Origin: Bacteroidetes bacterium UBA5697 | GTDB taxonomy: Bacteria > Bacteroidota > Bacteroidia > B-17B0 > Aurantibacillaceae | NCBI GenBank assembly: GCA_002420145.1 | Contig: DIHL01000086.1 | Location: forward strand, 1 to 32,464 | Reading direction: 5' to 3' | Length of the DNA stretch: 32,464 nucleotides | Translations under genes and position numbers: made by a program | Shown: positions 1 to 7,422 of the stretch, one piece after another | Position numbering within the stretch: the first letter of the stretch is position 1 | Layout: every line of letters begins with the position of its first letter | The notes under the pieces: model-generated | Told to the model about the DNA's origin: nothing | The model's input: the letters and a program-made list of their open reading frames with translations, nothing else | Databases searched by the model: none

Positions 1-64
1 ATTTATAATAGACTAGATTATTTAGTCGATAAACAGAATGATATAATGTTTATATATAATATAC

Positions 65-2410
65 TTAATTAAGCTGTTTGTTTTTATCACGCACTTTTTT
101 ATATTTATTTCGTGGCGCCTCATTGTTTAGTTCATTTATTCTTTCATAAGCCTTTTCCAAAGATTTTGGAACTTCGCCTTTGTAATCTATTTTAAAATAT
201 GAAAAACCATTAAAAGGGATGTTATTTTTGATAGGATTAATTTTTACTCTTTTACTTATTTCAATATCTTTAAAAAAAGATTTAAATACTTTTTTTCGAG
301 AAGCATTGAGTTCGTCTAATTTTTTATTAACGAAATCATTTCCTAATACATTCAAACATTTGTCTTGCACCGTAAATACGAGTTTAGAGCCAAGTTTAGA
401 ATTTAAGTACCTTACAAAAAGCGAATCTTTATTCGACATTTTATCTATTGCTATCGTGTCATCCTCACAAAGTGATTTAGCGTTACGGTTTTGGCTAGCT
501 AAATAGTATTGTTTTTTTGCTTCAAATAATAAGAGGTATTCACGTTCCTTATCTGTATAGGGCATTGGGTGGATAGAGATTGATAATTTAGGGTCCTCTT
601 TTAATAAATCAGCCATGTTTTCTAAAAAATGTTCCTGACTAGATGATAAGTCGTTTTTTCGCATGTCCCATTTCAAAAACATCGATTTCTCTATTTCATA
701 TTCTGTATTTTTAACTTCTGTTCTATAAGATGTTGTGGCTGGTTTTACAAAAATATTTTCTAAGGCATCAAAAATGGCGTCTCTGTAAATAAAATTTGGC
801 TTGTTTAAGTTGCCTGTAATTGGGATTTCGTAATCTATAATGTTTCCCCTTTCTCGCACAAAAAACATAATCAACCTCAATGGAATCCATTTGATGTTTT
901 TGTTTTTAATTCGCTTGTTCACTCTTGGGTCAATTACCAGTAAGTGATTATTACTATTGATTATTCCATTTTTAACATGCCATGTTCCTTTTAATTCAAT
1001 AGATCCTCTATCTAATGGAAAAGAGGTGTACTTGATTAAGTAAGGATTAAATAAACTAATGGGTAATTTGGTGATGTTATAGTTCAAATCAAAATCAGAA
1101 CTATCTTTTGGATTGATACTTAAACTTACTTTAGCATTACCAAAAGGCTTTAAGCCCGAATTAAAAAGTAGTTTTACCCGACTGTTATTTTTATCAATAG
1201 AATCGGCAATGATATCAATAGGTGAGGCACTAATTGAAAATTTTTCGTTTAAGGTATAATCATTGTAAGTAAAATCACCTTTGTAAATTGCTAAACGATT
1301 GACTTTATAATTACTCTTAAAAAAGTTTTTTGCTAAGGCTTTGATATAGTCGCCAATTTCTAAAATTAAGTTAAACTCTTGTTCGTTGTTTAAAGCACCT
1401 GCCACTACTGTGCCTTTCTTTCCAAACATCATTTGTACATTATCTAAATAATCATACCTCTCAAATTTAAAATAGGGTTTGCTTAGTGACACAGAATCAA
1501 GTAAGTATTTTTTGTTTTTTGGATTCAAATCTTTTACCTGTAAAATAAATTTATCGAAGCACGCAAAATCTTTAGTGGACGTTTCCCCAAAATGAAAATT
1601 GATAAGAGTAACCATTCCTTTAGCATTTATATTTTGAGCATCCTTAAAATTTCCTGTTGTTTTAAGATTGGCATCTAGTATGGCTTCAAAACTTCCATAA
1701 TTCGACATTTTTTTAAAGTATTGTTCTAAAAATTGGAGTTGTAATTTGTTAATAATAGCATCTAATTTGTAGTTTAAATTTTTTAAGTTGATAGTAATAT
1801 TTCCATCAATACCGCCCGGACCGTTACCTGACAATAGAGACACTTTGGCGTTTAATGTATCCATATCCCATTTTAAACCTTTGCTTTCTATATTTACTTT
1901 TATCACTGATAAGTTAATTGGAAATGTATTTTCGCGATAATAAATAATACCATCATTTATTTTCATATTAAGCATATTAAAATGAAGGGGAGTTTTTTTA
2001 AATAAGGTTTTCTTAGGTTTGAATTTTTGAATTAAATCATCAAAATTTAAATCTTTATTGGTTTGACTAATGACTATGATAGGTTGATTTAGTGTAATAT
2101 GACTAATTTCGTATGTTTTAGCAAATAACTTAAACATATTAAACCGAGCACTCAATCCTTTTGAAGATATAAAAACACTGTCGCTTTTAAGTTCGTTTAT
2201 TTTTACGTTTTTCATGTAAACATATCCCGTAAAAGGATTGACATATGCATAATCCATAGTGACTTCTCTTCCAGTATATTTTACATCATATTTCTCTACA
2301 AGGTATTTAGCTATAGGAGAAATAAAAATGATGACAAGAGTTACAGAAACTGCAATTATTAGAACAACTGTTAATATTGTTTTTTTGACTTTGGTATTAA
2401 TTAGATTCAT
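65..2410 (-). CDS. AsmA/DUF748-like envelope protein
   Basis: Protein of 781 residues with one N-terminal membrane helix (about residues 11-33) followed by a long, beta-rich region with no enzymatic motif. The opening after the helix (a short segment ending in LVEKYDVKYTGREV, then repeated statements of the form VKINELKSDSVFISSKGL) is the style of DUF748/AsmA-family proteins. Those are anchored in the inner membrane and project into the periplasm; family members are linked to lipid transport and outer-membrane homeostasis. The C-terminal 200 residues (from about 590) are helical and charged, as in Bacteroidota DUF748 proteins. ATG start at 2410; the stop lies 64 bp from the window edge. It is separated from the next upstream gene by 488 bp and no TAnnTTTG box was found directly upstream. 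The family assignment is by sequence style, not by a search. Confidence 0.7.
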   Translation of the reverse strand: MNLINTKVKKTILTVVLIIAVSVTLVIIFISPIAKYLVEKYDVKYTGREVTMDYAYVNPFTGYVYMKNVKINELKSDSVFISSKGLSARFNMFKLFAKTYEISHITLNQPIIVISQTNKDLNFDDLIQKFKPKKTLFKKTPLHFNMLNMKINDGIIYYRENTFPINLSVIKVNIESKGLKWDMDTLNAKVSLLSGNGPGGIDGNITINLKNLNYKLDAIINKLQLQFLEQYFKKMSNYGSFEAILDANLKTTGNFKDAQNINAKGMVTLINFHFGETSTKDFACFDKFILQVKDLNPKNKKYLLDSVSLSKPYFKFERYDYLDNVQMMFGKKGTVVAGALNNEQEFNLILEIGDYIKALAKNFFKSNYKVNRLAIYKGDFTYNDYTLNEKFSISASPIDIIADSIDKNNSRVKLLFNSGLKPFGNAKVSLSINPKDSSDFDLNYNITKLPISLFNPYLIKYTSFPLDRGSIELKGTWHVKNGIINSNNHLLVIDPRVNKRIKNKNIKWIPLRLIMFFVRERGNIIDYEIPITGNLNKPNFIYRDAIFDALENIFVKPATTSYRTEVKNTEYEIEKSMFLKWDMRKNDLSSSQEHFLENMADLLKEDPKLSISIHPMPYTDKEREYLLLFEAKKQYYLASQNRNAKSLCEDDTIAIDKMSNKDSLFVRYLNSKLGSKLVFTVQDKCLNVLGNDFVNKKLDELNASRKKVFKSFFKDIEISKRVKINPIKNNIPFNGFSYFKIDYKGEVPKSLEKAYERINELNNEAPRNKYKKVRDKNKQLN

Positions 2411-2679
2411 TTATTATTTTTTGTTGTCTGCGCATTAGTTTGTATTCTTTTTACATATAAATCACTATTAATAAGTGTTCGCCTATTAATAGCTAGTTGA
2501 AATAAAAGAATGGTTAATTTCAATGGATGAGAAATAGATTTGTTAATTGCTATTTTCTCGGTTGTTTGTTTAGAATTGTCAGCGCATTTTTATGAATTTA
2601 CTATCATGCAGTTTTGATAGTATTGCACTAATAATTTGTAATAGTTAAATCTACGTATTATAAACCAGTCATGGGGACA

Positions 2680-2695
2680 TTAAAACGCGTTTTAA
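2680..2695. repeat. Perfect 16-bp palindrome TTAAAACGCGTTTTAA
   Basis: Perfect two-fold symmetric site with the halves TTAAAACG and CGTTTTAA and no spacer, in the middle of the 488-bp non-coding stretch. The symmetry is what a dimeric repressor site looks like, but no second copy was noticed in the window and it is 270 bp from the nearest start codon, so a chance palindrome in AT-rich DNA is possible. Confidence 0.4.
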
Positions 2696-2850
2696 ACTAA
2701 ATACCAATAAATATGTAAGTAATAGTATTTATTGTGTAACAAAGCCGTTTTAAAAGCTTTGCTTTTTTGTATGTCCCACGAGTAGTTAGTTGGAAGTCAA
2801 CCAACAATTAAATAGATTGACATTATTAAAAGGCATTTAGAATGTCATAA

Positions 2851-2889
2851 ATCCAAAAAACACTGATAGAAAATCAGTGTTTTTTGGAT
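2851..2889 (-). terminator. Strong bidirectional intrinsic terminator
   Basis: A perfect 17-bp stem (arms 2851-2867 and 2873-2889) with a 5-nt loop. The core CACTGAT/ATCAGTG is flanked by six A on one side and six T on the other, so RNA from either direction ends in a stem followed by U6. It lies 9 bp beyond the stop codon of the exported basic protein at 2899-3390 and so closes that operon. Confidence 0.9.
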
Positions 2890-2898
2890 AATCTCTAT

Positions 2899-3390
2899 TT
2901 ATTTATTCTTTCCCTTTCCTCCACCTTTTCCGTGTGAATTTCCTCCTCGATGTTTTTGATGTTGTTTATTCTCTTTATTCATTTGTTTGTTGAAATTCCC
3001 TTTACCAGGTCCTTTACCAATTGTTTTTTGAGGACCGCCACGGTACCCTTTTGCATATTTTAGTTTATGATTTTTAAAATAAATATAAGGAGCATTTCCA
3101 CGGTAATTTGTGATTACTACTTTATAGCCGTTGTATAAATCATAATTTCTGTAAGCTCTTGGTAAGTAAATACTTCTAATCCACACGCCATTTCCAAAGT
3201 AAATAAATTTAGAAGTTTGAATATCGTAATAAGCTTCTATGTCTGGTAAATAATAGTAACGCTCTGTTGTATATCCTACAGGTCCCCAAAGGGGAGGAGA
3301 TCCTACATTTACATTAACCGACACTTGTGCTTTTGTGTTCAATGAAAGTAAAATGATTACTCCCATAGCGATTATTTTTAAAGTTTTCAT
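2899..3390 (-). CDS. Exported basic Gly/Lys-rich protein
   Basis: Protein of 163 residues with an N-terminal signal peptide (MKTLK, hydrophobic core IIAMGVIILLSL, probable cleavage at TKA/Q). The mature N-terminal half is rich in Tyr and Trp (WGPVGY, ERYYYLP, YFGNGVWIRS, YRNYDLYNGYKV), a pattern seen in many uncharacterised exported Bacteroidota proteins. From about residue 120 it becomes a low-complexity tail of Gly, Lys, Asn, Gln and His, strongly basic, which would suit binding to an acidic partner such as LPS or DNA; that is inference. Last gene of the run that starts at 4162, with the mini membrane protein 29 bp upstream and the terminator just downstream. No enzymatic motif is visible. 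Confidence 0.75.
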   Translation of the reverse strand: MKTLKIIAMGVIILLSLNTKAQVSVNVNVGSPPLWGPVGYTTERYYYLPDIEAYYDIQTSKFIYFGNGVWIRSIYLPRAYRNYDLYNGYKVVITNYRGNAPYIYFKNHKLKYAKGYRGGPQKTIGKGPGKGNFNKQMNKENKQHQKHRGGNSHGKGGGKGKNK

Positions 3391-3419
3391 ATCCTATATT
3401 TTAGAGGTTAATTATAATT

Positions 3420-3575
3420 TTAAATTGGTTTCTTGCCTTCTATTATTCTTAAGATTACTGAAATGATAGCTATTATTAATAATATATGAATAATTCCTCC
3501 TATGTGATATCCTATAAAACCTATAGCCCATCCAATTATTAAAATAACAGCGATGATATATAATAAATTTCCCAT
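3420..3575 (-). CDS. Lmo0937-family mini membrane protein
   Basis: A 51-residue frame beginning MGNLLYIIAVILIIGWAIGF and ending RIIEGKKPI. It has two hydrophobic helices (about 3-20 and 27-43) separated by a short Gly/His turn (GYHIGGIIH) and a basic tail. This layout and the LIIGWAIGF segment match the Lmo0937 family of tiny membrane proteins, which in many Bacteroidota sit beside stress-response genes; their molecular role is unknown. The ATG at 3573-3575 is 20 bp after the barrel gene's stop, and its stop is 29 bp before the exported basic protein, so the three appear to be one transcript. It is easily missed because of its size; the fit to a known family and the spacing make it convincing. 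Confidence 0.85.
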   Translation of the reverse strand: MGNLLYIIAVILIIGWAIGFIGYHIGGIIHILLIIAIISVILRIIEGKKPI

Positions 3576-3595
3576 GACTCTTTTTTTATATTTAA

Positions 3596-4162
3596 TTAAA
3601 AATGAACAGCTAAGCCAAATGTTGATACTCCACTAGATAAATCTAAAAATAAGCCTGTTTTTTTTGTCATGTGATATTCAGCGCCTATGTGAGCATCCAA
3701 GTATAAAGGACTTGCTGTTTTAGCAATTACTCTGTCGCCATAATATCCACTTTCCCAAACAGAATTTCTAAAAGCAAAACCTAGAGAACCTGCTGCATAA
3801 AAATCCCATTTTGAGTTAGCTTTAAATAATTCATCAAAATAGTAGCTTCCTTTTACACCAACCGGAACCACAACTGTTTTGTGGTAATAATATCGGTAGG
3901 GCGTATCTTTATCACCCCAATAGTAGCTTCTTTGATATTGATAAGCTCCAATGAATGGCGCTAACGTAAAGTTTTTAAATACATCAAACTCATAATTGAT
4001 AATTCCAACTGGAAGAGCTTGACCGACGTAGCCATAATAACCAATACCTGCACCTAAATTTAAGATGTTTCCATATTTTTCAGGATAGGTAATTTCTTGT
4101 GCAGATGAAGTAAATCCTAATGTCATTAGAAATATTACTAAAGTTGTTGTTATATTTTTCAT
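3596..4162 (-). CDS. Small outer-membrane beta-barrel protein
   Basis: Protein of 188 residues with a signal peptide (MKNITTTLVIFLMTLGFTSSA, cleavage before QEITYP). The rest alternates polar and hydrophobic/aromatic residues (GAGIGYYGYVG, TLAPFIGAYQYQRSYYWG, YLDAHIGAEYHM) and ends in an aromatic residue (GLAVHF), which are the signs of an 8-stranded outer-membrane barrel of the OmpA/OmpW type. First gene of a three-gene run with the mini membrane protein and the exported basic protein. It is preceded by the promoter at 4201-4245, which has a TAnnTTTG box and a distal motif shared with the tethered receiver gene, so it is probably controlled by the neighbouring signalling system. Substrate or role is unknown. 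Confidence 0.8.
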   Translation of the reverse strand: MKNITTTLVIFLMTLGFTSSAQEITYPEKYGNILNLGAGIGYYGYVGQALPVGIINYEFDVFKNFTLAPFIGAYQYQRSYYWGDKDTPYRYYYHKTVVVPVGVKGSYYFDELFKANSKWDFYAAGSLGFAFRNSVWESGYYGDRVIAKTASPLYLDAHIGAEYHMTKKTGLFLDLSSGVSTFGLAVHF

Positions 4163-4200
4163 AATTTCTATTTTTTAATGGTTAATATTTATTTCCTATA

Positions 4201-4245
4201 CAAATGTATTGCTTAATAGAAGCACATATTTTACTATTCGGTAAA
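4201..4245 (-). promoter_or_regulatory. Promoter A: TTTACCGAAT-N27-TACATTTG
   Basis: On the minus strand TTTACCGAAT (4245-4236) is followed after exactly 27 bp by TACATTTG (4208-4201), a perfect match to the Bacteroidota -7 consensus TAnnTTTG. There is no TTG at the usual -33 spacing (17-23 bp). The start codon is 38 bp further on, after a leader containing TTAACCATTAAAAAA (4185-4171). All these elements recur at 7392-7467. A promoter with no -33 box but a conserved distal site suggests dependence on an activator (inference). Confidence 0.7.
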
Positions 4246-4305
4246 AACAGATTTTGAATAGCCGAAATGGCAAAATGTTATTTTAGGATAACTTTAATAA
4301 TAACA

Positions 4306-4337
4306 AAAGCCTTATTTTATTAATAAAATAAGGCTTT
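4306..4337 (-). terminator. Intrinsic terminator of the kinase/Hpt run
   Basis: A perfect 15-bp stem (arms 4306-4320 and 4323-4337), AT-rich with an AAGCC/GGCTT base, followed on the minus strand by TTTTGTTATT. It lies 29 bp beyond the stop of the 69-residue protein at 4367 and upstream of promoter A, so it separates the signalling genes from the barrel operon. Confidence 0.8.
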
Positions 4338-4366
4338 AATGAAAATTGTTGAAAATACATATTTGA

Positions 4367-4576
4367 CTAAGAAGGATGTTCTATTTCATATTTCTTAAGT
4401 AAATCCGTTAACGAATTGTAATATCCTATTAAAGCTTGTAAATTTAATTGAGGATTGTTTTCATCAGGTATGGTAACTGGCATTTCGTCTATAAACTTCA
4501 TCAATTCAGGATGTTTTTCTTTAATCAACGAAGTAATGGACATGATTTTTTCTATCAATATAATCTCTGTTTTCAT
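4367..4576 (-). CDS. Conserved 69-aa protein of the phosphorelay cluster
   Basis: The preferred ATG at 4574-4576 gives MKTEIILIEKIMSITSLIKE and a 69-residue acidic soluble protein. The frame stays open upstream to 4621, but using that would overlap the Hpt gene. The core (KHPELMKFIDEMPVTIPDEN, then NPQLNLQALIGYYNSLTDLL) resembles small uncharacterised proteins that recur next to stress-type signalling genes in Flavobacteriia; this is recalled from the family and was not checked by a search. No known domain or catalytic motif. It follows the Hpt gene by 11 bp and is the last gene before the terminator, so it is co-transcribed with the kinase. It may be an accessory or adaptor of the phosphorelay (inference). 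Confidence 0.75.
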   Translation of the reverse strand: MKTEIILIEKIMSITSLIKEKHPELMKFIDEMPVTIPDENNPQLNLQALIGYYNSLTDLLKKYEIEHPS

Positions 4577-4587
4577 AATTAAGTAGT

Positions 4588-4932
4588 TTAATGTTTTAGT
4601 TCGTCGTAAGCTTTTCCGCAAATGGTTTTCACATTTTCAAACAAGATTTTTATATGATCAAGTCCAGTTTTTTCAGCAGCTAATTTTTCTATATCTAATA
4701 AATCTTCTCCAATTAATAAATCAATACCCACAAATGGTATAGTAGATTTCATGTGATGTGAGATTGACTTGATGTTTTCAAACTGATTTTCTTGTATTGC
4801 AGCTTCTAGTGTTTTTATTTCTTCGGGATTTTCTTCTAAAAAAATAGCAATCATTTCCGCAATAAAAGCTGTATCACCTTTTGCCAGTTCATTTAAATAG
4901 TCAAGATTAGTTACTTTATCATAATGTACCAT
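4588..4932 (-). CDS. Histidine phosphotransfer (Hpt) protein
   Basis: A free-standing Hpt domain of 114 residues from the ATG at 4930-4932, 19 bp after the kinase stop. The frame is open to a TTG at 4962, which would overlap the kinase end by 11 bp; ATG is preferred. The motif SISHHMKSTIPFVG matches the Hpt signature HxxKxxxxxxG, with His59 as the predicted phosphorylated residue and Lys62 next to it. The remainder is helical and acidic, as expected for a four-helix bundle. It should carry phosphate between the receiver of the hybrid kinase immediately upstream and a final receiver, plausibly the tethered one at 6887-7381 or the LytTR regulator at 7511-8209. The partner choice is inference. 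Confidence 0.9.
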   Translation of the reverse strand: MVHYDKVTNLDYLNELAKGDTAFIAEMIAIFLEENPEEIKTLEAAIQENQFENIKSISHHMKSTIPFVGIDLLIGEDLLDIEKLAAEKTGLDHIKILFENVKTICGKAYDELKH

Positions 4933-4951
4933 GATTTCTAGGTTTAAATTT

Positions 4952-6769
4952 TTATAAATCAATATTTATGTATGTATTTATTAGATTTTTTAAATCAATT
5001 GCTTTGATAGGTTTTGATATATAATCTGTCATTCCAAAACCTATACATTTTTCTTTTTCACCTGGTAAGGCGTCGGCAGTCATGGCAATAATTGGTATTG
5101 TTAATTTTAACTGATTTCTAATATACTCAGTAGCTTCATAGCCATTCATTTCTGGCATTTGAATATCCATTAAAATTAGATTATATTTTTCTGATTTTAA
5201 TTTTTCTACTGCTAGTTTGCCATTATCACAAATATCAAAATCAATTTTCCAATCCTTTAACATAAAACTAGCTAGCTTTTGATTTAATATATTATCTTCT
5301 ACTACTAGTATTTTTAAGTTACCTGTTATTTCTATTTTTTTATCGTTGTCGTTATTTTTTTTCAAATCGTTATCTTCACCCTCAGTAATTATGTATGGAA
5401 TATTAAAAGAAAATTCAGAACCTTTACCTTGAATGCTTTCTACTTGTATGGTTCCTGATTGCAATTCGACCAATTTTTTTGCTATAGATAAACCTAAGCC
5501 AGTTCCTCCAAAAATTCGAGATGTATCTGATTTAGCTTGAGTAAATCGCTCAAAGATTTCTGGCATTTTTTCAGTAGGAATTCCAATTCCAGTATCGATT
5601 ACTTTAAATATAATAGTCACATTTTTGTCATGTATCGAAATTAAATCTACTTCAACACAAACAGAACCTTGGTTTGTAAACTTTAAAGCATTGCCAATTA
5701 AATTAATTAATATTTGTGTTAGTCGTGTTGGGTCGCCTAAGATAAATTGAGGTACATTTTGTGAAATTTTTAATTCTAAATTCACTTGTTTTTCTTTTGC
5801 CTGTCCAACAAACATTGTTATTAATGATTGTAAGAGGTTTGATAAATTAAATCGAATTTTTTCAATTCGCACCATTCCAGCTTCAATTTTTGAGAAATCT
5901 AAAATGTCATTTACTATAGCTAATAAATTTTCGCCAGAACTCTGAACAGCTTCCGCATATTCTTTTTGTTCTGCATCTAGTTTGGTTTTGTTTAAGCGAG
6001 CGTTAAATCCTATAATGGCATTAAGCGGTGTTCGTATTTCATGACTCATATTAGCCATAAACTGCTCTTTAATGGCAGCAGCATGTTCTGCTTTTTTCTG
6101 GGTTATGATTAATTCTTTTTCAAGCCTCTCTCGTTTACTAATGTCTCTAAATAAAACCCAAACACAAAGGGTTATTAATAAAAATGCAAACACATAAGCA
6201 GAGGCGTCCATTTGTTTTACAAGCTCACTGTCTTTTTTATTTCTAGATAAAATTTCTTTGTATTTAACTTCCTCTATATCATGAATTTTTTGAAATTCTT
6301 TTAAAATGTTGGTTAGTAATACTCTTCCCTTATCAGATTTAATTAGTTCAATAGAGTTATTAGGATTAATTTGATATTGAAACATGATTTCATCCGTAAG
6401 CGCAATTTCATCATTTAATAAGCCTACTAATTTATCTATAGCAACAATTTGTTCAGGGTTAGGTGCTAACTTCTTCAAATCACTAAATTTTGAAACAATG
6501 TCGTTTAAATATTTTTCATTGTTTTCTAAAAGGCTATCATTTCCAGTAAGCACATAACCTTTTACTTTACTTTCAAAGAAACAAACTGATGACTTAATAG
6601 ATTCTATTTCGGTGGATAATTTAGTGCTTTTTAAAAGTTCTTCTTGTGAGGCAATAACATTACTAATACTTTTGTTTAGACCATACTGCACACTAATTAA
6701 TACAATTAATATAAAAGTAAAACCTAAAGTTATTTTTACTTTAATCCCTATGTTCCAAATTTTTTTCAT
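4952..6769 (-). CDS. CHASE3-type hybrid sensor histidine kinase
   Basis: Protein of 605 residues. Two membrane helices (about 13-30 and 190-207) bracket a 160-residue extracytoplasmic sensor; its helices and the segment FFESKVKGYVLTGNDSLLEN are typical of CHASE3. HisKA carries the H-box MSHEIRTPLN with His243. The HATPase shows the N-box (QILINLIGNALKFT, about 352-365), DTGIGIP (392-398) and GGTGLGLSIA (421-430). A C-terminal receiver has the acid pair Glu491/Asp492, phosphoacceptor Asp535 (LILMDIQMPEMNG), Thr564 and Lys586, all intact. With the Hpt protein encoded next, this forms a full His-Asp-His relay. The upstream tethered receiver gene is 117 bp away with a hairpin in between. No clear TAnnTTTG box precedes the ATG, so it may depend on read-through. 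Confidence 0.95.
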   Translation of the reverse strand: MKKIWNIGIKVKITLGFTFILIVLISVQYGLNKSISNVIASQEELLKSTKLSTEIESIKSSVCFFESKVKGYVLTGNDSLLENNEKYLNDIVSKFSDLKKLAPNPEQIVAIDKLVGLLNDEIALTDEIMFQYQINPNNSIELIKSDKGRVLLTNILKEFQKIHDIEEVKYKEILSRNKKDSELVKQMDASAYVFAFLLITLCVWVLFRDISKRERLEKELIITQKKAEHAAAIKEQFMANMSHEIRTPLNAIIGFNARLNKTKLDAEQKEYAEAVQSSGENLLAIVNDILDFSKIEAGMVRIEKIRFNLSNLLQSLITMFVGQAKEKQVNLELKISQNVPQFILGDPTRLTQILINLIGNALKFTNQGSVCVEVDLISIHDKNVTIIFKVIDTGIGIPTEKMPEIFERFTQAKSDTSRIFGGTGLGLSIAKKLVELQSGTIQVESIQGKGSEFSFNIPYIITEGEDNDLKKNNDNDKKIEITGNLKILVVEDNILNQKLASFMLKDWKIDFDICDNGKLAVEKLKSEKYNLILMDIQMPEMNGYEATEYIRNQLKLTIPIIAMTADALPGEKEKCIGFGMTDYISKPIKAIDLKNLINTYINIDL

Positions 6770-6835
6770 TGCATAATGGATGAAGACGAAATTTTCATTT
6801 GTAAATTCTCTTAAATTTAATTTTTAATTTAGTAA

Positions 6836-6880
6836 CATCAAAGTCTTTGTTAATACGAACTACTAACAAAGACTTTGATG
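6836..6880 (-). promoter_or_regulatory. Perfect 17-bp hairpin between receiver and kinase genes
   Basis: Arms 6836-6852 and 6864-6880 are perfect complements around an 11-nt loop, starting 6 bp past the stop of the tethered receiver. On the minus strand the bases that follow (TTACTAAATT) are not a good U-tract, so it is a weaker terminator than the one at 2851. It could act as an attenuator lowering kinase expression relative to the receiver, or protect the 3' end of the receiver mRNA. Confidence 0.6.
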
Positions 6881-6886
6881 CTGCTG

Positions 6887-7381
6887 TTAACGAGCCATGC
6901 TCTGTAATGCAAAAAACACAATAGCCCCCATCGTTAAAAATGTTACCAGAAATATGGCCATAAACTTTGATACGCCAAATTCTCTAACAATTATTCTAAT
7001 AGGCGCGCTAATAACATGATTTACTAGCTTTGTTAGTTGTTTCCAAGAACTAGGACCTTTTATCACGTAATCTTTTGCTCCTGATCTGAAGGATTGAATG
7101 GCTAATGCAATATCCTCATTGCTACTTAACATGATCACCTCCGTTTTTGGATTTATTTCTTTTATCTCTTTTAAAACTTCCAAACCATTTTTGCCATTTA
7201 GATGATGATCTAAAATAACCATATCTGTATATTGATTAATTTTAGCTAAACAACTTTCTCCATCATAAAAAGTAGTAATGTTAATATTAGCTCCAAATTT
7301 ATTTTGTAGAAATTGTTTTAATGCAGCAACCATTGATTTGTTGTCGTCTACAATAAATAGATTTAATCTTTGCGTTTCCAT
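6887..7381 (-). CDS. Membrane-tethered receiver-domain protein
   Basis: Protein of 164 residues. Residues 5-125 are a complete response-regulator receiver: acid pair Asp12/Asp13 (FIVDDN), phosphoacceptor Asp58 (MVILDHHLNG), Ser86 or Ser87 (MLSS) and Lys108 (DYVIKG). There is no DNA-binding or enzymatic output; instead residues about 139-160 (KFMAIFLVTFLTMGAIVFFAL) form one membrane helix, followed by a short QSMAR tail. It is therefore a receiver anchored by its C-terminus to the inner membrane, facing the cytoplasm. It is the best candidate for the final acceptor or phosphate sink of the adjacent kinase/Hpt relay (inference). Its promoter matches that of the barrel operon, and it has an AGGAGG Shine-Dalgarno 5 bp before the ATG, which is uncommon in this phylum. 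Confidence 0.9.
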   Translation of the reverse strand: METQRLNLFIVDDNKSMVAALKQFLQNKFGANINITTFYDGESCLAKINQYTDMVILDHHLNGKNGLEVLKEIKEINPKTEVIMLSSNEDIALAIQSFRSGAKDYVIKGPSSWKQLTKLVNHVISAPIRIIVREFGVSKFMAIFLVTFLTMGAIVFFALQSMAR

Positions 7382-7386
7382 TTGGC

Positions 7387-7392
7387 CCTCCT
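7387..7392 (-). promoter_or_regulatory. Perfect Shine-Dalgarno (AGGAGG)
   Basis: On the minus strand AGGAGG lies 5 nt before the ATG at 7379-7381. Most starts in this window lack such a site, so this gene is set up for strong initiation. A complementary CCCTCCT stands at 7445-7439, upstream of the -7 box, and would only be present in RNA that reads through from further upstream. Confidence 0.75.
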
Positions 7393-7422
7393 TTTTTATT
7401 GGTTAAACTTTATAGTATACCA

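Larger units (their letters stand above)
2411..2898. other. Non-coding stretch with palindrome and terminator
   Basis: No credible reading frame on either strand: ATGs in the stretch are followed by a stop within about a dozen codons. It contains a perfect 16-bp palindrome (TTAAAACGCGTTTTAA, 2680-2695), a small hairpin with arms CAAAGC (2740-2745) and GCTTTG (2756-2761) followed by a T-rich run on the plus strand, and the strong terminator at 2851-2889. No tRNA-like T-loop was found. The stretch may hold the promoter of the AsmA-like gene or a small RNA, but nothing in the sequence proves either. Confidence 0.5.

Noticed and set aside
2740..2766. Small hairpin plus T-run as a plus-strand terminator
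   Set aside because: No plus-strand gene lies upstream to be terminated and the stem is only 6 bp; kept only as a note in the non-coding entry.
4930..4962. TTG start for the Hpt gene overlapping the kinase
   Set aside because: The ATG at 4930-4932 gives a normal Hpt length and a clean 19-bp gap.
6836..6880. Hairpin considered as an ordinary terminator
   Set aside because: The stem is perfect but no U-tract follows on the minus strand, so it is listed as a regulatory or stabilising hairpin instead.
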